Of a stretch of DNA of 64,000 nt, positions 17,681-26,338 are shown piece by piece; within the stretch, counting starts at the first letter, position 1, and every line of letters starts with the position of its first letter. The notes beneath the pieces are model-generated. The model searched no databases, was not told where the DNA came from, and saw nothing but the letters and a program-made list of their open reading frames with translations. This stretch comes from Ensifer sp. IC3342 (lineage in GTDB: Bacteria > Pseudomonadota > Alphaproteobacteria > Rhizobiales > Rhizobiaceae): positions 372,001 to 436,000 of the forward strand of contig NZ_JADYVE010000005.1 in the NCBI RefSeq assembly GCF_020193655.1, in the 5' to 3' direction. Made by a program: the position numbers and the translations under genes.

Positions 17681-19108
17681 GTGAGCGTGAGTATCCAGTC
17701 GTATCAGCAGAAGTTCGTAGACGCCCTCGGGGCGGATCTGGTTCTCCTCGGGGAAGAGGTGGAGCGCTATTGTCGAGACTGGCACGGCGATGTGACCACC
17801 GGAGCGATCGCGGTCCTTCGTCCGCGCTCCACCCAGGACGTCTCGAAGGCGGTGCGCGTCTGCGCCGAACTCGGCATCGCGATCGTGCCGCAGGGCGGCA
17901 ATACCGGCCTCGTGCTGGGTGCTACGCCGGATGCGCCGGAAAACCAGGTCGTGCTCAGTCTCGAGCGCATGAATGCCATCCGCCGGATTGACGTCGATGA
18001 TTTTTCGGCCGTCGTCGAGGCGGGAGCGATCCTGTCCGAATTCAAGGACAAGGTCGAGGAAGCTGGAATGTTCTTTCCGCTCGCGCTCGGCGCGCAGGGG
18101 TCCTGCCGAATCGGCGGCAATGTCTCCACCAATGCCGGCGGCATCAATGTTCTGCGTTACGGCATGACGCGCGAACTGGTGCTGGGGCTGGAAGTCGTTC
18201 TGCCCGACGGTTCGGTTTTCGAAGGCTTGTCGACGCTGCGCAAGGACAATCGCGGCATTGATCTAAAGCAGTTGTTCATCGGAGCCGAAGGTACGCTCGG
18301 GATCATCACGGCGGTCGCGGTGAAGCTGATGCCGATGCCGGACCAGGTGGCCACCGCCCTTCTGGGGTTGAATTCGCTCGACGACGTGATCGCGCTCTAC
18401 CGCCGTGCCCGTCGCGACTGCTGCGACCTTCTGTCGGCCTTCGAGTTCATGCCGCCGCTCGCCTTCGCACTGGCGCGCGAGGCGATGCCGGACCTCGCCA
18501 TGCCGATGTCGGGCGACCATCAGGCCTATGCGCTGCTCGAAATCTCGGGCTCGGGGCTGGTCGACGTGTCGGATCTGATGGAACGTTTCCTCGAGGGTGT
18601 CATGGGCGACGGTCTCGTGGTCGACGGGGTGGTCGCCACGTCCAAGGCGCAGTCACGCAATCTCTGGCATTTCCGCGAGGGCATGAACGAGGGGCAGGCC
18701 AAGCGCGGCCCGCATTTGCGCACCGACGTTTCTGTTCCGCTGTCGCGGCTCGCCGATTTCGTACGCGATGCTCAGAAGGCCGTCTACGACGCCCTTCCGG
18801 AATGCGTCTGCGTCTCCTACGGCCACGTCGGCGACGGCAACGTGCACCTGAACGTGCTGCCGCCGGGTGACTTACCGCGCAGCGAGATCGATGCGCGGAT
18901 CTACAAGGCGAAGAAGATCATCAACGAAGTGCTCGACGGCTATCACGGCTCGATCAGTGCCGAGCACGGCATCGGTCGCCTGAAGAAGTCCGACTTCGAC
19001 ACGCGTCTGTCCGAGGTTCGACGCAAGCTGCTGACCGCGGCGAAGACGGCGATCGATCCGGATCTTCGGATGAACCCTGGTTGCCAATTGAGTTTCGCGA
19101 GGGATTGA
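17681..19108 (+). CDS. FAD-binding D-2-hydroxyacid dehydrogenase (D2HGDH/GlcD family)
   Basis: This flavoprotein of about 475 residues has the FAD_binding_4 motifs PQGGNTGLVLG, IGGNVSTNAGGINVLRYG and FIGAEGTLGI, followed by the FAD-oxidase_C metal site GHVGDGNVHLN and SAEHGIGRLKK. It is a paralogue of the protein at 8456-9865 but is not recently duplicated. The start is GTG 17681 behind GGGAGGGA (17670-17677). It is followed by a FadR-type regulator gene and may oxidise a D-2-hydroxyacid intermediate of the pathway. D-2-hydroxyglutarate, D-lactate and an aldonic acid are all possible. Confidence 0.87.
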   Translation: MSVSIQSYQQKFVDALGADLVLLGEEVERYCRDWHGDVTTGAIAVLRPRSTQDVSKAVRVCAELGIAIVPQGGNTGLVLGATPDAPENQVVLSLERMNAIRRIDVDDFSAVVEAGAILSEFKDKVEEAGMFFPLALGAQGSCRIGGNVSTNAGGINVLRYGMTRELVLGLEVVLPDGSVFEGLSTLRKDNRGIDLKQLFIGAEGTLGIITAVAVKLMPMPDQVATALLGLNSLDDVIALYRRARRDCCDLLSAFEFMPPLAFALAREAMPDLAMPMSGDHQAYALLEISGSGLVDVSDLMERFLEGVMGDGLVVDGVVATSKAQSRNLWHFREGMNEGQAKRGPHLRTDVSVPLSRLADFVRDAQKAVYDALPECVCVSYGHVGDGNVHLNVLPPGDLPRSEIDARIYKAKKIINEVLDGYHGSISAEHGIGRLKKSDFDTRLSEVRRKLLTAAKTAIDPDLRMNPGCQLSFARD

Positions 19109-19152
19109 TAGGAAACCCCTCTCGTGACGCGGAGGAGGCGGGACGAAAGACG

Positions 19153-19860
19153 ATGGAATTCGGACATATCAGGCGAAATGAGCATCTTCCGGCACGCATT
19201 GCCAGTCAGCTTACGCGCGATATCACGGAAGGCCGGATGCGTCCCGGCGAAAAGCTGCCGACCGAACATTTTCTGGCCAAGGCGCTGGGCGTGAGCCGGT
19301 CCGTGGTGCGCGAGGCGATTGCTCAACTGCGCAACGAAGGACTGGTCGAGACGCGCCAGGGTGTCGGTGCCTTCGTCACCGAACCCCACGCACGGCCGAT
19401 CCGCATCGAGCAGGATGATCTGGCCGACCGCCGAAGTTTCCGCGATCTCTTTCAGTTGCGCGTTCCGCTGGAGATCGAGGCCGCGGGCCTGGCCGCGCTG
19501 CACCATACGGCCGACGATCTTCAGCGTATCGACGAGGCGCTCGCCGGCATGAGCGGCGGGGAAAAGTGGACGGCGGAAGGCATCGTCGCCGACCTTGCGT
19601 TCCACCGCGCGGTCGCTGCTGCCACCGGAAACGAGTACTTCTCGGTTTTCATCGGGTTCATCGCGGAGCGCATCAGCCTGGCGATCAATGCCGCGCGGGC
19701 GGCCGCGGTTCTTGAGGAGATCGTCGAGGCGACGATCGAGGAGCATGTCGCCTTGCGCGATGCCATTGCCAGCCGGGATCCGAAGCGGGCGAGGGAGGCG
19801 ATGAAGATGCACCTGTTGGGCGCGGCGAGGCGGCTCGACCTGACGATCGAGGCCCATTGA
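19153..19860 (+). CDS. Transcriptional regulator, GntR family FadR subfamily
   Basis: This regulator of about 235 residues has an N-terminal winged helix (RIASQLTRDITEGRMRPGEKLPTE, VSRSVVREAIAQLRNEGLV, TRQGVGAFV) and a C-terminal FCD ligand domain with the metal-site His residues (FHRAVAAATGN, HVALRDAIASRD, MKMHL). ATG 19153 is chosen because the helix-turn-helix begins normally from there; earlier in-frame starts would overlap the previous gene. It sits between the FAD dehydrogenase and XylX-like genes, each preceded by a palindrome, so it probably represses them and is released by a sugar-acid intermediate. Confidence 0.9.
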   Translation: MEFGHIRRNEHLPARIASQLTRDITEGRMRPGEKLPTEHFLAKALGVSRSVVREAIAQLRNEGLVETRQGVGAFVTEPHARPIRIEQDDLADRRSFRDLFQLRVPLEIEAAGLAALHHTADDLQRIDEALAGMSGGEKWTAEGIVADLAFHRAVAAATGNEYFSVFIGFIAERISLAINAARAAAVLEEIVEATIEEHVALRDAIASRDPKRAREAMKMHLLGAARRLDLTIEAH

Positions 19861-19984
19861 GGTCGCATTTGGGAAAATGCGGCGGAAATGGCGGTGAGAA
19901 CCTCAATCGCGGTGGGTTTTTGAGCAAGCCGTCATTTGAATGCTGGACAGTGCGACGGAGTCTGACTAAAACGATCGAGGAGCG

Positions 19985-20003
19985 TTGTCAGACATCCTGA
20001 CAA
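19985..20003 (+). promoter_or_regulatory. Palindromic operator upstream of the XylX-TRAP operon
   Basis: TTGTCAG (19985-19991) and CTGACAA (19997-20003) form a perfect 7-bp inverted repeat around ACATC, about 50 bp before the XylX-like start. The half-site resembles TTGTCTGA in the palindrome near 17595 and TTGTCAGA at 28093-28100. Size and symmetry fit a GntR/FadR-type dimer site. The assignment to the neighbouring regulator is inference. Confidence 0.55.
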
Positions 20004-20053
20004 TAAGGCAAGGCAGCAGGGCCGCTGCCTTGGGAGACATTTGAGTAGGGAGG

Positions 20054-21220
20054 ATGGACTTGGTTTCCAAGCATTCACTATCCGTGGCCGCAATTTTGCC
20101 GGACGACGCAGCGCGGGCCGTTCTGGTCGGGCGTGTGTGGTCGAAGGCCGTCGATGGTCCTTGCCCGGTACTGCTGCGCGATGGACGCTTGCTCGACCTG
20201 ACAACCATAGCCACGACCGTTTCCTTCCTGTTCGAGCACGATAGGCTGGTCGACAGGCTGAAATCCGCTGCCGATCTTGCCGATCTAGGCTCCCTCGACG
20301 ATTTTCTTTCCGGCAAGGCGGGCGAACTTCTGGCGCCGATCGATCTTCAGTCGATCAAGGCGGCTGGCGTCACCTTCGCCGACAGCATGCTCGAGCGCGT
20401 GATCGAGGAGCAGGCCAAGGGCGATTCCTCCCGGGCACGCGAAATCCGCGAACGGCTGGCGCCGGTGCTCGGCGATAGCTTGCGCGGCCTCGTGGCCGGT
20501 TCGGAGCAGGCCGCGAAGGTCAAGGCGCTGCTGCAGGAGATGAATCTTTGGTCGCAGTACCTCGAAGTCGGAATCGGCCCCGACGCCGAGATCTTCACCA
20601 AGTCGCAGCCCATGTCGTCCGTCGGCTGTGGCGACACGGTCGGCATTCATCCGATCTCGCAGTGGAACAATCCCGAGCCCGAAGTCGTGCTCGCAGTTCG
20701 TTCCGACGGCACGATCCTCGGCGCCACGCTCGGCAACGACGTAAACCTTCGTGATGTCGAGGGCCGTTCTGCCTTGCTGCTCGGCAAGGCGAAGGACAAC
20801 AATGCGTCCTGCTCGATCGGCCCGTTCATTCGCCTGTTCGACGAGAACTTCACCATCGACGACCTGCGCAAGGTTCGCGTCACGCTGCTGGTCAAGGGCG
20901 AGGACGGTTTCGAGATGATCGGCGAAAGCCCGATGGAAGCGATCAGCCGCAGCCCGGAAAACCTGGTGTCGCAATTGCGCAACCGCAATCACCAGTATCC
21001 GGACGGCGCGGTGCTGTTCCTGGGCACCATGTTCGCGCCGGTGAAGGATCGCCGTGGCGTCGGACAGGGCTTCACGCACGAAGTGGGGGATCGGGTGGAA
21101 ATATCGACGCCCAAGCTCGGGCGTCTGGTGAACTGGGTTGATCGCTGCGATGCTTGCCCGGAATGGACCTTCGGGATCGGCGCCCTCATGCGAAACCTCG
21201 CCAAGCGCGGCCTCTTGTAA
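20054..21220 (+). CDS. xylX: Fumarylacetoacetase-family dehydratase, 2-keto-3-deoxy-D-pentonate dehydratase (XylX) type
   Basis: This 388-residue FAH-superfamily protein closely matches Caulobacter XylX as I recall it, in blocks such as APIDLQSIKAAGVTFADS, LWSQYLEVGIGPDAEIFTK, WNNPEPEVVLAV, LGNDVNLRDVEGRSALLL and SKAKDNNASC-like. XylX removes water from 2-keto-3-deoxy-D-xylonate to give 2-oxoglutarate semialdehyde. The metal-binding Glu and Asp of the FAH fold are in NPEPEVVL and LGNDVNLRD. GGGAGG lies directly against ATG 20054, so the in-frame TTG at 20060 (spacing 6) is a realistic alternative start. It heads the TRAP transporter operon and is the second dehydratase of a Weimberg-like route. 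Confidence 0.88.
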   Translation: MDLVSKHSLSVAAILPDDAARAVLVGRVWSKAVDGPCPVLLRDGRLLDLTTIATTVSFLFEHDRLVDRLKSAADLADLGSLDDFLSGKAGELLAPIDLQSIKAAGVTFADSMLERVIEEQAKGDSSRAREIRERLAPVLGDSLRGLVAGSEQAAKVKALLQEMNLWSQYLEVGIGPDAEIFTKSQPMSSVGCGDTVGIHPISQWNNPEPEVVLAVRSDGTILGATLGNDVNLRDVEGRSALLLGKAKDNNASCSIGPFIRLFDENFTIDDLRKVRVTLLVKGEDGFEMIGESPMEAISRSPENLVSQLRNRNHQYPDGAVLFLGTMFAPVKDRRGVGQGFTHEVGDRVEISTPKLGRLVNWVDRCDACPEWTFGIGALMRNLAKRGLL

Positions 21221-21241
21221 TTTTCGAACGGGGAGGACCGA

Positions 21242-21775
21242 GTGCAAAAGGCAATCGATCTATTCTACAAAGCTCTCGAACTTCTGCTGATCATCCTTCT
21301 TTCGGGGATGGCGGTCATGGTTTTCGTCAACGTCGTCATGCGCTACGCCATGAATTCCGGCCTGACCGTGTCGGACGAATTGGCGCGTTACTTCTTCGTC
21401 TGGGTGACCTTCATCGGCGCCGTTGTGGCATTCCGAGAACACGGACACATGGGCGTGGAGACCCTCGTGGCACTCTTTGGCCGCAAGGGTCGCGCTATCT
21501 GCATGGCGATCAGCAACATCGTGATCATCGGCGTTTCCGCCATCTTCTTCTGGGGCACGTGGAAGCAGTTCCCGATCAACTGGAGCATGAGTGCACCGGT
21601 GACGGGCCTGTCCATGGGCTTCGTTTACGGCATCGGCTTCTTCACTGGCGCCGGTTGCGTGGTCATCGCCCTGGAACGCCTCATTCGCCTTCTGACCGGT
21701 CGCGTGACCGAGGAAGAACTTGCCGCCTTCGCCGGCGAGAACATGTCCATCGAACATCTGGCCGAGCGTAGCTGA
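21242..21775 (+). CDS. TRAP transporter small permease subunit (DctQ type)
   Basis: This 177-residue membrane protein has four predicted membrane segments and the DctQ family pattern (FVNVVMRYAMNSGLTVSDELARYFFVWVTFIGAVVAFREHGHMGV). It forms the small membrane subunit of a sodium-driven tripartite transporter. The start is GTG 21242 with GGGAGGA at 21231-21237. Its stop overlaps the next start (TGATG), so it is coupled to the large subunit. Being cotranscribed with the XylX-like enzyme suggests the transporter brings in the sugar acid or a related carboxylate. Confidence 0.92.
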   Translation: MQKAIDLFYKALELLLIILLSGMAVMVFVNVVMRYAMNSGLTVSDELARYFFVWVTFIGAVVAFREHGHMGVETLVALFGRKGRAICMAISNIVIIGVSAIFFWGTWKQFPINWSMSAPVTGLSMGFVYGIGFFTGAGCVVIALERLIRLLTGRVTEEELAAFAGENMSIEHLAERS

Positions 21776-23052
21776 TGACTCTTCTCGTATTTATTGCGTC
21801 CCTCTGCGGCGCCATGGCGATCGGCGTGCCGGTTGCCTTCGCGCTGATGTTCTGTGGCGTCGTCCTCATGTGGTTCATGGGGATGTTCAACAGCCAGATC
21901 ATCGCGCAAAACATGATCATCGGTGCTGACACCTTCACGCTGCTGGCTATCCCGTTCTTCGTCCTCGCCGGTGAGTTGATGAACTCGGGCGGGCTGTCCA
22001 AGCGCATCATCGAGTTCGCGATTACCTGCGTCGGCCACATTCGTGGCGGTCTCGGCATCGTGGCGATCATGGCTGCCGTCATCATGGCGAGTATTTCGGG
22101 TTCGGCCGCTGCCGACACCGCTGCCCTTGCAGCGATCCTGATCCCCATGATGGCGAAGGCCGGCTACAACGTGCCGCGTTCCGCAGGACTGATTGCGTCC
22201 GGCGGCATTATCGCCCCGGTCATCCCGCCGTCCATGGCCTTCATCGTGTTCGGTGTGTCGGCCAACGTGTCGATCACCCAGCTCTTCATGGCAGGCATCG
22301 TGCCTGGCCTACTGATGGGCCTGTCGTTGATCCTCACCTGGCAGTTCGTCGTACGCAAGGACAACATTAAGCCGCTGCCGAAGGCTCCGATGTCCGCGCG
22401 CCTCAATGCGACCGGGCGCGCCGCTTGGGCACTCGGCATGCCGGTGATCATTCTCGGCGGCATCAAGGCCGGAATAGTGACGCCGACCGAAGCTGCCGTG
22501 ATCGCGGCCTTCTATGCCCTTTTCGTTGGCATGTTCGTCTACCGCGAACTGAAGCCGCGCGACCTGCCAAAGGTTATCCTGCAGGCTGCCAAGACGACTG
22601 CGGTCATCATGTTCCTGGTTTGCGCGGCTCTCGTCTCGGCATGGCTTATCACGGCCGCGAACATTCCGAATGAGATCACGGGCTATATTGAACCGCTGAT
22701 CGACCGTCCGAAGCTCCTGATGTTCGCGATCATGATCCTGATCCTGATCGTTGGTACGGCTCTCGACCTGACGCCGTCGATCCTGATCCTCACGCCGGTA
22801 CTCATGCCGATCATCAAGCAGGCGGGCATCGATCCGATCTACTTCGGCGTGATGTTCGTCATGAACTGCTGCATCGGCCTGATCACCCCGCCGGTGGGCG
22901 TCGTTCTGAACGTCGTGAGCGGCGTTGGTCGAGTCCCGCTCGGAAAGGTCACGATCGGCATCCTGCCCTTCCTGCTGGCCCAAACGGCTCTACTGATGCT
23001 GTTCGTGCTGTTCCCTGAAATCATCACCGTACCCGCCCAGTGGCTGCGGTGA
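21775..23052 (+). CDS. TRAP transporter large permease subunit (DctM type)
   Basis: This 425-residue protein of the DctM family has about 12 hydrophobic segments and the conserved SISGSAAADTAALAAILIPMM and GGIIAPVIPPSMAFIVFG blocks that form the substrate and sodium pathway in this family. It starts at ATG 21775 within the stop of the DctQ gene. Together with the small subunit and the binding protein that follows, it makes a complete tripartite uptake system for organic acids. Confidence 0.94.
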   Translation: MTLLVFIASLCGAMAIGVPVAFALMFCGVVLMWFMGMFNSQIIAQNMIIGADTFTLLAIPFFVLAGELMNSGGLSKRIIEFAITCVGHIRGGLGIVAIMAAVIMASISGSAAADTAALAAILIPMMAKAGYNVPRSAGLIASGGIIAPVIPPSMAFIVFGVSANVSITQLFMAGIVPGLLMGLSLILTWQFVVRKDNIKPLPKAPMSARLNATGRAAWALGMPVIILGGIKAGIVTPTEAAVIAAFYALFVGMFVYRELKPRDLPKVILQAAKTTAVIMFLVCAALVSAWLITAANIPNEITGYIEPLIDRPKLLMFAIMILILIVGTALDLTPSILILTPVLMPIIKQAGIDPIYFGVMFVMNCCIGLITPPVGVVLNVVSGVGRVPLGKVTIGILPFLLAQTALLMLFVLFPEIITVPAQWLR

Positions 23053-23099
23053 TGGACAACCGTCAATCTTCTCAAACAACCATCCTCGGGAGGGATATC

Positions 23100-24104
23100 A
23101 TGAGAAAACTTCTACTCGCCACGACCGCTATTGCATTCGCCTGCACGGCTTCGGCGCCGGCGTTCGCCGAATTCAACGACCGCAACATCCGCGTGTCGAA
23201 CGGCATCAACGCCGACCACCCGGTCGGCAACGGTATCGAAGCCATGCAGAAGTGCCTGGATGAAAAGTCCGGCGGCAAGCTCAAGCTGACCGCCTTCTGG
23301 GGCGGTGCTCTCGGCGGCGACCTGCAGGCCACCCAGGCGCTCCGTTCGGGCGTTCAGGAAGCTGTCGTGACCTCGTCCTCGCCGCTCGTCGGCATCGAGC
23401 CGGCTCTCGGCGTCTTCGACCTGCCGTTCCTCTTCGCCAATGCCGAGGAAGCATACAAGGTTCTCGACGGCAAGTTCGGCAAGATGATGGACGAGAAGTT
23501 GGCAGCCGTCGGCCTCGTCAACCTCGCTTACTGGGAAAACGGGTTCCGTAACCTGTCGAACTCCGTTCGTCCGGTCACGAAGTGGGAAGACTTCTCGGGC
23601 CTGAAGGTCCGCGTAATGCAGAACAACATCTTCCTCGACACCTTCCAGAACCTCGGCGCGAACGCCACGCCGATGGCTTTCGGCGAGGTGTTCTCGGCTC
23701 TCGAAACCAAGACGATCGACGCCCAGGAAAACCCCTATGTGACGATCGACACCTCGAAGTTCTTCGAAGTACAGAAGTACATCACCGAGACCAACCACGC
23801 CTACACGCCGTTCCTCTTCCTGTTCTCGAAGGCCATCTTCGACACCTACACCCCGGAAGAGCAGGCGGCCCTTCGTGAATGCGCCGTCGTCGGCCGCGAC
23901 GTCGAGCGTCAGGTCATCGCCGACCTGAACAAGAAGTCGCTGGAGAAGATCAAGGCTGCCGGTCTCGAAGTGAACGTCCTGTCTCCGGAAGAACAGACCC
24001 GCATCCGCGAGAAGTCGATGGTTGTTTACCAAAAGCACATGGACGAGATCGGTGCGGACGTCGTGGACGCAGTTCTTGCCGAACTCACCGAGATCCGCAA
24101 GTAA
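23100..24104 (+). CDS. TRAP transporter solute-binding protein (DctP type)
   Basis: This periplasmic protein of about 334 residues has a signal peptide in residues 1-23 (cleavage near AFA-EF) and the DctP domain. The segment LKVRVMQNNIFLDTFQNLGANATPM contains the conserved Arg (here in KVRVMQ) that contacts the ligand carboxylate in this family, and ALETKTIDAQENP is the usual later motif. ATG 23100 follows CGGGAGGG (23087-23094). It is the last gene of the XylX-dctQ-dctM-dctP operon and is followed by two hairpins. The ligand is probably an aldonate or other carboxylate, but the exact compound is not readable. Confidence 0.93.
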   Translation: MRKLLLATTAIAFACTASAPAFAEFNDRNIRVSNGINADHPVGNGIEAMQKCLDEKSGGKLKLTAFWGGALGGDLQATQALRSGVQEAVVTSSSPLVGIEPALGVFDLPFLFANAEEAYKVLDGKFGKMMDEKLAAVGLVNLAYWENGFRNLSNSVRPVTKWEDFSGLKVRVMQNNIFLDTFQNLGANATPMAFGEVFSALETKTIDAQENPYVTIDTSKFFEVQKYITETNHAYTPFLFLFSKAIFDTYTPEEQAALRECAVVGRDVERQVIADLNKKSLEKIKAAGLEVNVLSPEEQTRIREKSMVVYQKHMDEIGADVVDAVLAELTEIRK

Positions 24105-24114
24105 TCTCCCTGGT

Positions 24115-24176
24115 GGCGGTCCTTCGGACCGCGCCAAAAAAGAAGCCCGCAGCGGTCTCCGCTGCGGGCTTCTTTC
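24115..24176 (+). terminator. Tandem hairpins ending the TRAP operon
   Basis: The first hairpin has a 7-bp stem GCGGTCC/GGACCGC with a tight TTC loop (24116-24132). The second has a perfect 15-bp stem (AGAAGCCCGCAGCGG at 24141-24155 with its complement at 24159-24173), a TCT loop and a following T tract. An A-rich tract before the second stem would let it also act on transcripts from the right. It is a textbook intrinsic terminator. Confidence 0.88.
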
Positions 24177-24379
24177 ATATTGTGCTCTCGAGAAGGCTTG
24201 TCCCGCATGAATGCCGGTGCCGGGGAAGCTTGGCGTCGGCTCTGGCACATCTTTCGCATCATTCAATGCGAACAGCGCCTGCCGGGCAGCATTACCGCGG
24301 GGACGGCGAAGGCGGCGAGCCCGGGCCGCCGCCGCCCATTTCTTTGTCGTCCCAAGGGGTCTCTGGGGGGTCACCTCAA
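24177..24379. other. Intergenic stretch without a recognisable gene
   Basis: About 200 bases lie between the TRAP operon terminator and the 3' end of the enolase-superfamily gene on the opposite strand. Short open frames here have no family resemblance, and no repeats or RNA gene were seen. Confidence 0.5.
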
Positions 24380-25582
24380 TCAGATGCCGGAGGCATCGGA
24401 CATTCGGCGGCTGACTGTGAAGGTCTTCTCAATGTCGGGATGGAGCTCCATGCCAAGTCCCGGACCAGGGGGAACCGTGATCATCCCGTTCTTCACCTCC
24501 GGCAGCGCGGTCACAAGATCGCGATACCAGGTGTTGTAGAAGGCGCGCACGCTTTCCTGGACCAGCGCGTTGGGCGCGTTGAGCGACAGATGGGTCGAGG
24601 CGCAGAGCACCACGGGTCCGGTGCAGTCATGGGGGGCGACGGGCAGGTGCCAGGCTTCGGCCATCGACGCGATCTTGCGGGCTTCCGAGAGCCCGCCGCA
24701 CCAGGAGATGTCGAGCATGACGATGCCGGCCGCGCCGGTTTCGAGATAGTCGCGGAAACCCCACCGGGTGGCGAGCGTTTCGGAGGCCGAAATAGGGGCC
24801 GGGGAGACTTCGGCATAGCGCTTCAGGCTCGAAAGGCTGTCCATTTTGATCGGATCTTCATGCCAGAAGGTGTTGAAGGGCGCGAGCGCCTTGGCGATCT
24901 GCATGGCCGGCAGCAGCTGCCACATGGAGTGGAACTCGACCATGATGTCCATCTTGTCGCCGACGGCTGCACGGATCTTTTCGAAGGGAACGAGTGCCTG
25001 CTTGAGGTCGGGGACCGAGATGTATTGGCCACGCGTCTTTTCGGCGGCCGCGTCGAACGGCCAAATCTTCATGGCGGTGATGCCGTCTTCGAGCAGCGAG
25101 AGCGCCAGTTCGTCGGCGCGTTGCAGGAAGCCATTCAGGTCGTCGTAGTCCTTGCCGGTTGAAAGCCCGTAGTTGGACGTCGTCTGGCCGGTCGCCTTCT
25201 TGATGTATTCGGTGCCGGCGCAGGTGTTATAGGTGCGGATCTCGCGACGCGTGAAGCCGCCGAGAAGCTGGGCAATCGGCTGCCCCGTCGCCTTTCCGAA
25301 AATATCCCAGAGCGCGATGTCGAAGGCGGAGTTACCGCGCACTTCGGCGCCGGAGGAACGAAAGCCGATATAGCCGACGAGGTCGGCTGCGAGGCGGTCG
25401 ATCTCCAGCGGATCACGGCCGATCACGCGGGGCGCGATATATTCGTGGATGTAGGCTTCGACGGTTTCCGCGCCGAAGAAGGTCTCCCCGAGACCGGTTA
25501 TGCCTTCGTCGGTGTGCACGAGCAGCCAGAGGAGATTGGCGCGCTCGGCGACGCGCACGGTTTCGAGACCTGTGATTTTCAT
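24380..25582 (-). CDS. Mandelate racemase/muconate lactonizing enzyme family dehydratase (enolase superfamily)
   Basis: This 400-residue enolase-superfamily protein has an N-terminal capping domain (GLETVRVAERANLLWLLVHTDEGI) and a barrel with the metal ligands Glu in MVEFHSMW, Glu in FWHEDPIKMD and Glu in ISASETLATRWG. The catalytic candidates are Lys in AMKIWPFD and the His-Asp dyad in VAPHDCTGPVV with LDISWCGG. The pattern points to the acid-sugar dehydratase side of the mandelate racemase subgroup. It would turn an aldonate or aldarate into the 2-keto-3-deoxy acid that the SDR and FAH-family enzymes next door could process. The substrate (L-fuconate, L-lyxonate, galactonate and others) is not resolved. 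Confidence 0.88.
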   Translation of the reverse strand: MKITGLETVRVAERANLLWLLVHTDEGITGLGETFFGAETVEAYIHEYIAPRVIGRDPLEIDRLAADLVGYIGFRSSGAEVRGNSAFDIALWDIFGKATGQPIAQLLGGFTRREIRTYNTCAGTEYIKKATGQTTSNYGLSTGKDYDDLNGFLQRADELALSLLEDGITAMKIWPFDAAAEKTRGQYISVPDLKQALVPFEKIRAAVGDKMDIMVEFHSMWQLLPAMQIAKALAPFNTFWHEDPIKMDSLSSLKRYAEVSPAPISASETLATRWGFRDYLETGAAGIVMLDISWCGGLSEARKIASMAEAWHLPVAPHDCTGPVVLCASTHLSLNAPNALVQESVRAFYNTWYRDLVTALPEVKNGMITVPPGPGLGMELHPDIEKTFTVSRRMSDASGI

Positions 25583-25602
25583 GGGAACTCCAGTTTCTTT
25601 GT

Positions 25603-26319
25603 TCAGGTCAGGCCGGCACGAGCGAGAGCCCTGAGGCTCTGGTCGAAATGCCGGTCCATGATGGTCGAGGCCACCTGAGGGTCGGCGGCGGCGATCGCCT
25701 CGGCGAGGTCGAGGTGCAGGCGGTTCACGGCTTCGCGTTCGCCGTCGGTGGCGCGGGCTTTCCAGCCAATCGGCCAGCTCTCGACGATCACGCCCTGAAA
25801 GGCGCCGATTATGAGGGCGAAGACGGGGTTCTTCGAGGCGCGCGCGATCGCCAGATGAAGGGCGAGGTCGTTTTCCATGACGACAGCCGGTTGGTCGAGG
25901 CGGTTCTGCATGGCGCGGGCGAAGCCGAGGATCTCGTCCGCCTCCTGCTCGGTGCGCAGCAGGGCTGCGAGCGTTGCCGTACGCCCCTCGATGGTGCGGC
26001 GCGCATCATAGATCTGGCGGATGTCGATCTGGTCGGTGAAGAGGCCGTGCCGGAAGGTCATGGCGATGGAACTGTCGTCGAGTTCGGCAACGGTGGGCCT
26101 TTTGCCGGCGCCAAGGTCGATCAGTCGCATCGCGGCGAGCGAACGCAGAGCCTCGCGAACCACCGTGCGCGACACGTTAAGGTTTTCCGTCAGGGCTGCT
26201 TCGGAGGGCAGGCGATCCCCCGGCTTCAACTGACTTTTGCGGATGAAGGCGGAAATCTGCGAGACCGCGCCCGCGACGAGGTCGCGGCGAAATGGAGTGG
26301 TCGATGCCGTTTCGCTCAT
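25603..26319 (-). CDS. Transcriptional regulator, GntR family FadR subfamily
   Basis: This 238-residue protein has an N-terminal winged helix (ISAFIRKSQLKPGDRLPSE, VSRTVVREALRSLAAMRLI) and an FCD domain with conserved ligand or metal His residues (LALHLAIARASKN, RLHLDLAEAI, DRHFDQSL). It lies directly upstream of the enolase-superfamily gene (20 bp apart) on the same strand. A perfect palindrome overlaps its own promoter region (26339-26361), indicating autoregulation and control of the dehydratase. The likely effector is a sugar acid or keto acid of this pathway. Confidence 0.9.
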   Translation of the reverse strand: MSETASTTPFRRDLVAGAVSQISAFIRKSQLKPGDRLPSEAALTENLNVSRTVVREALRSLAAMRLIDLGAGKRPTVAELDDSSIAMTFRHGLFTDQIDIRQIYDARRTIEGRTATLAALLRTEQEADEILGFARAMQNRLDQPAVVMENDLALHLAIARASKNPVFALIIGAFQGVIVESWPIGWKARATDGEREAVNRLHLDLAEAIAAADPQVASTIMDRHFDQSLRALARAGLT

Positions 26320-26338
26320 TTGCTATCCTATGCCTTTT

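Noticed and set aside
24210..24380. Open frames after the TRAP terminator
   Set aside because: No ribosome-binding site or family sequence, and they run into the 3' end of the opposite-strand gene.
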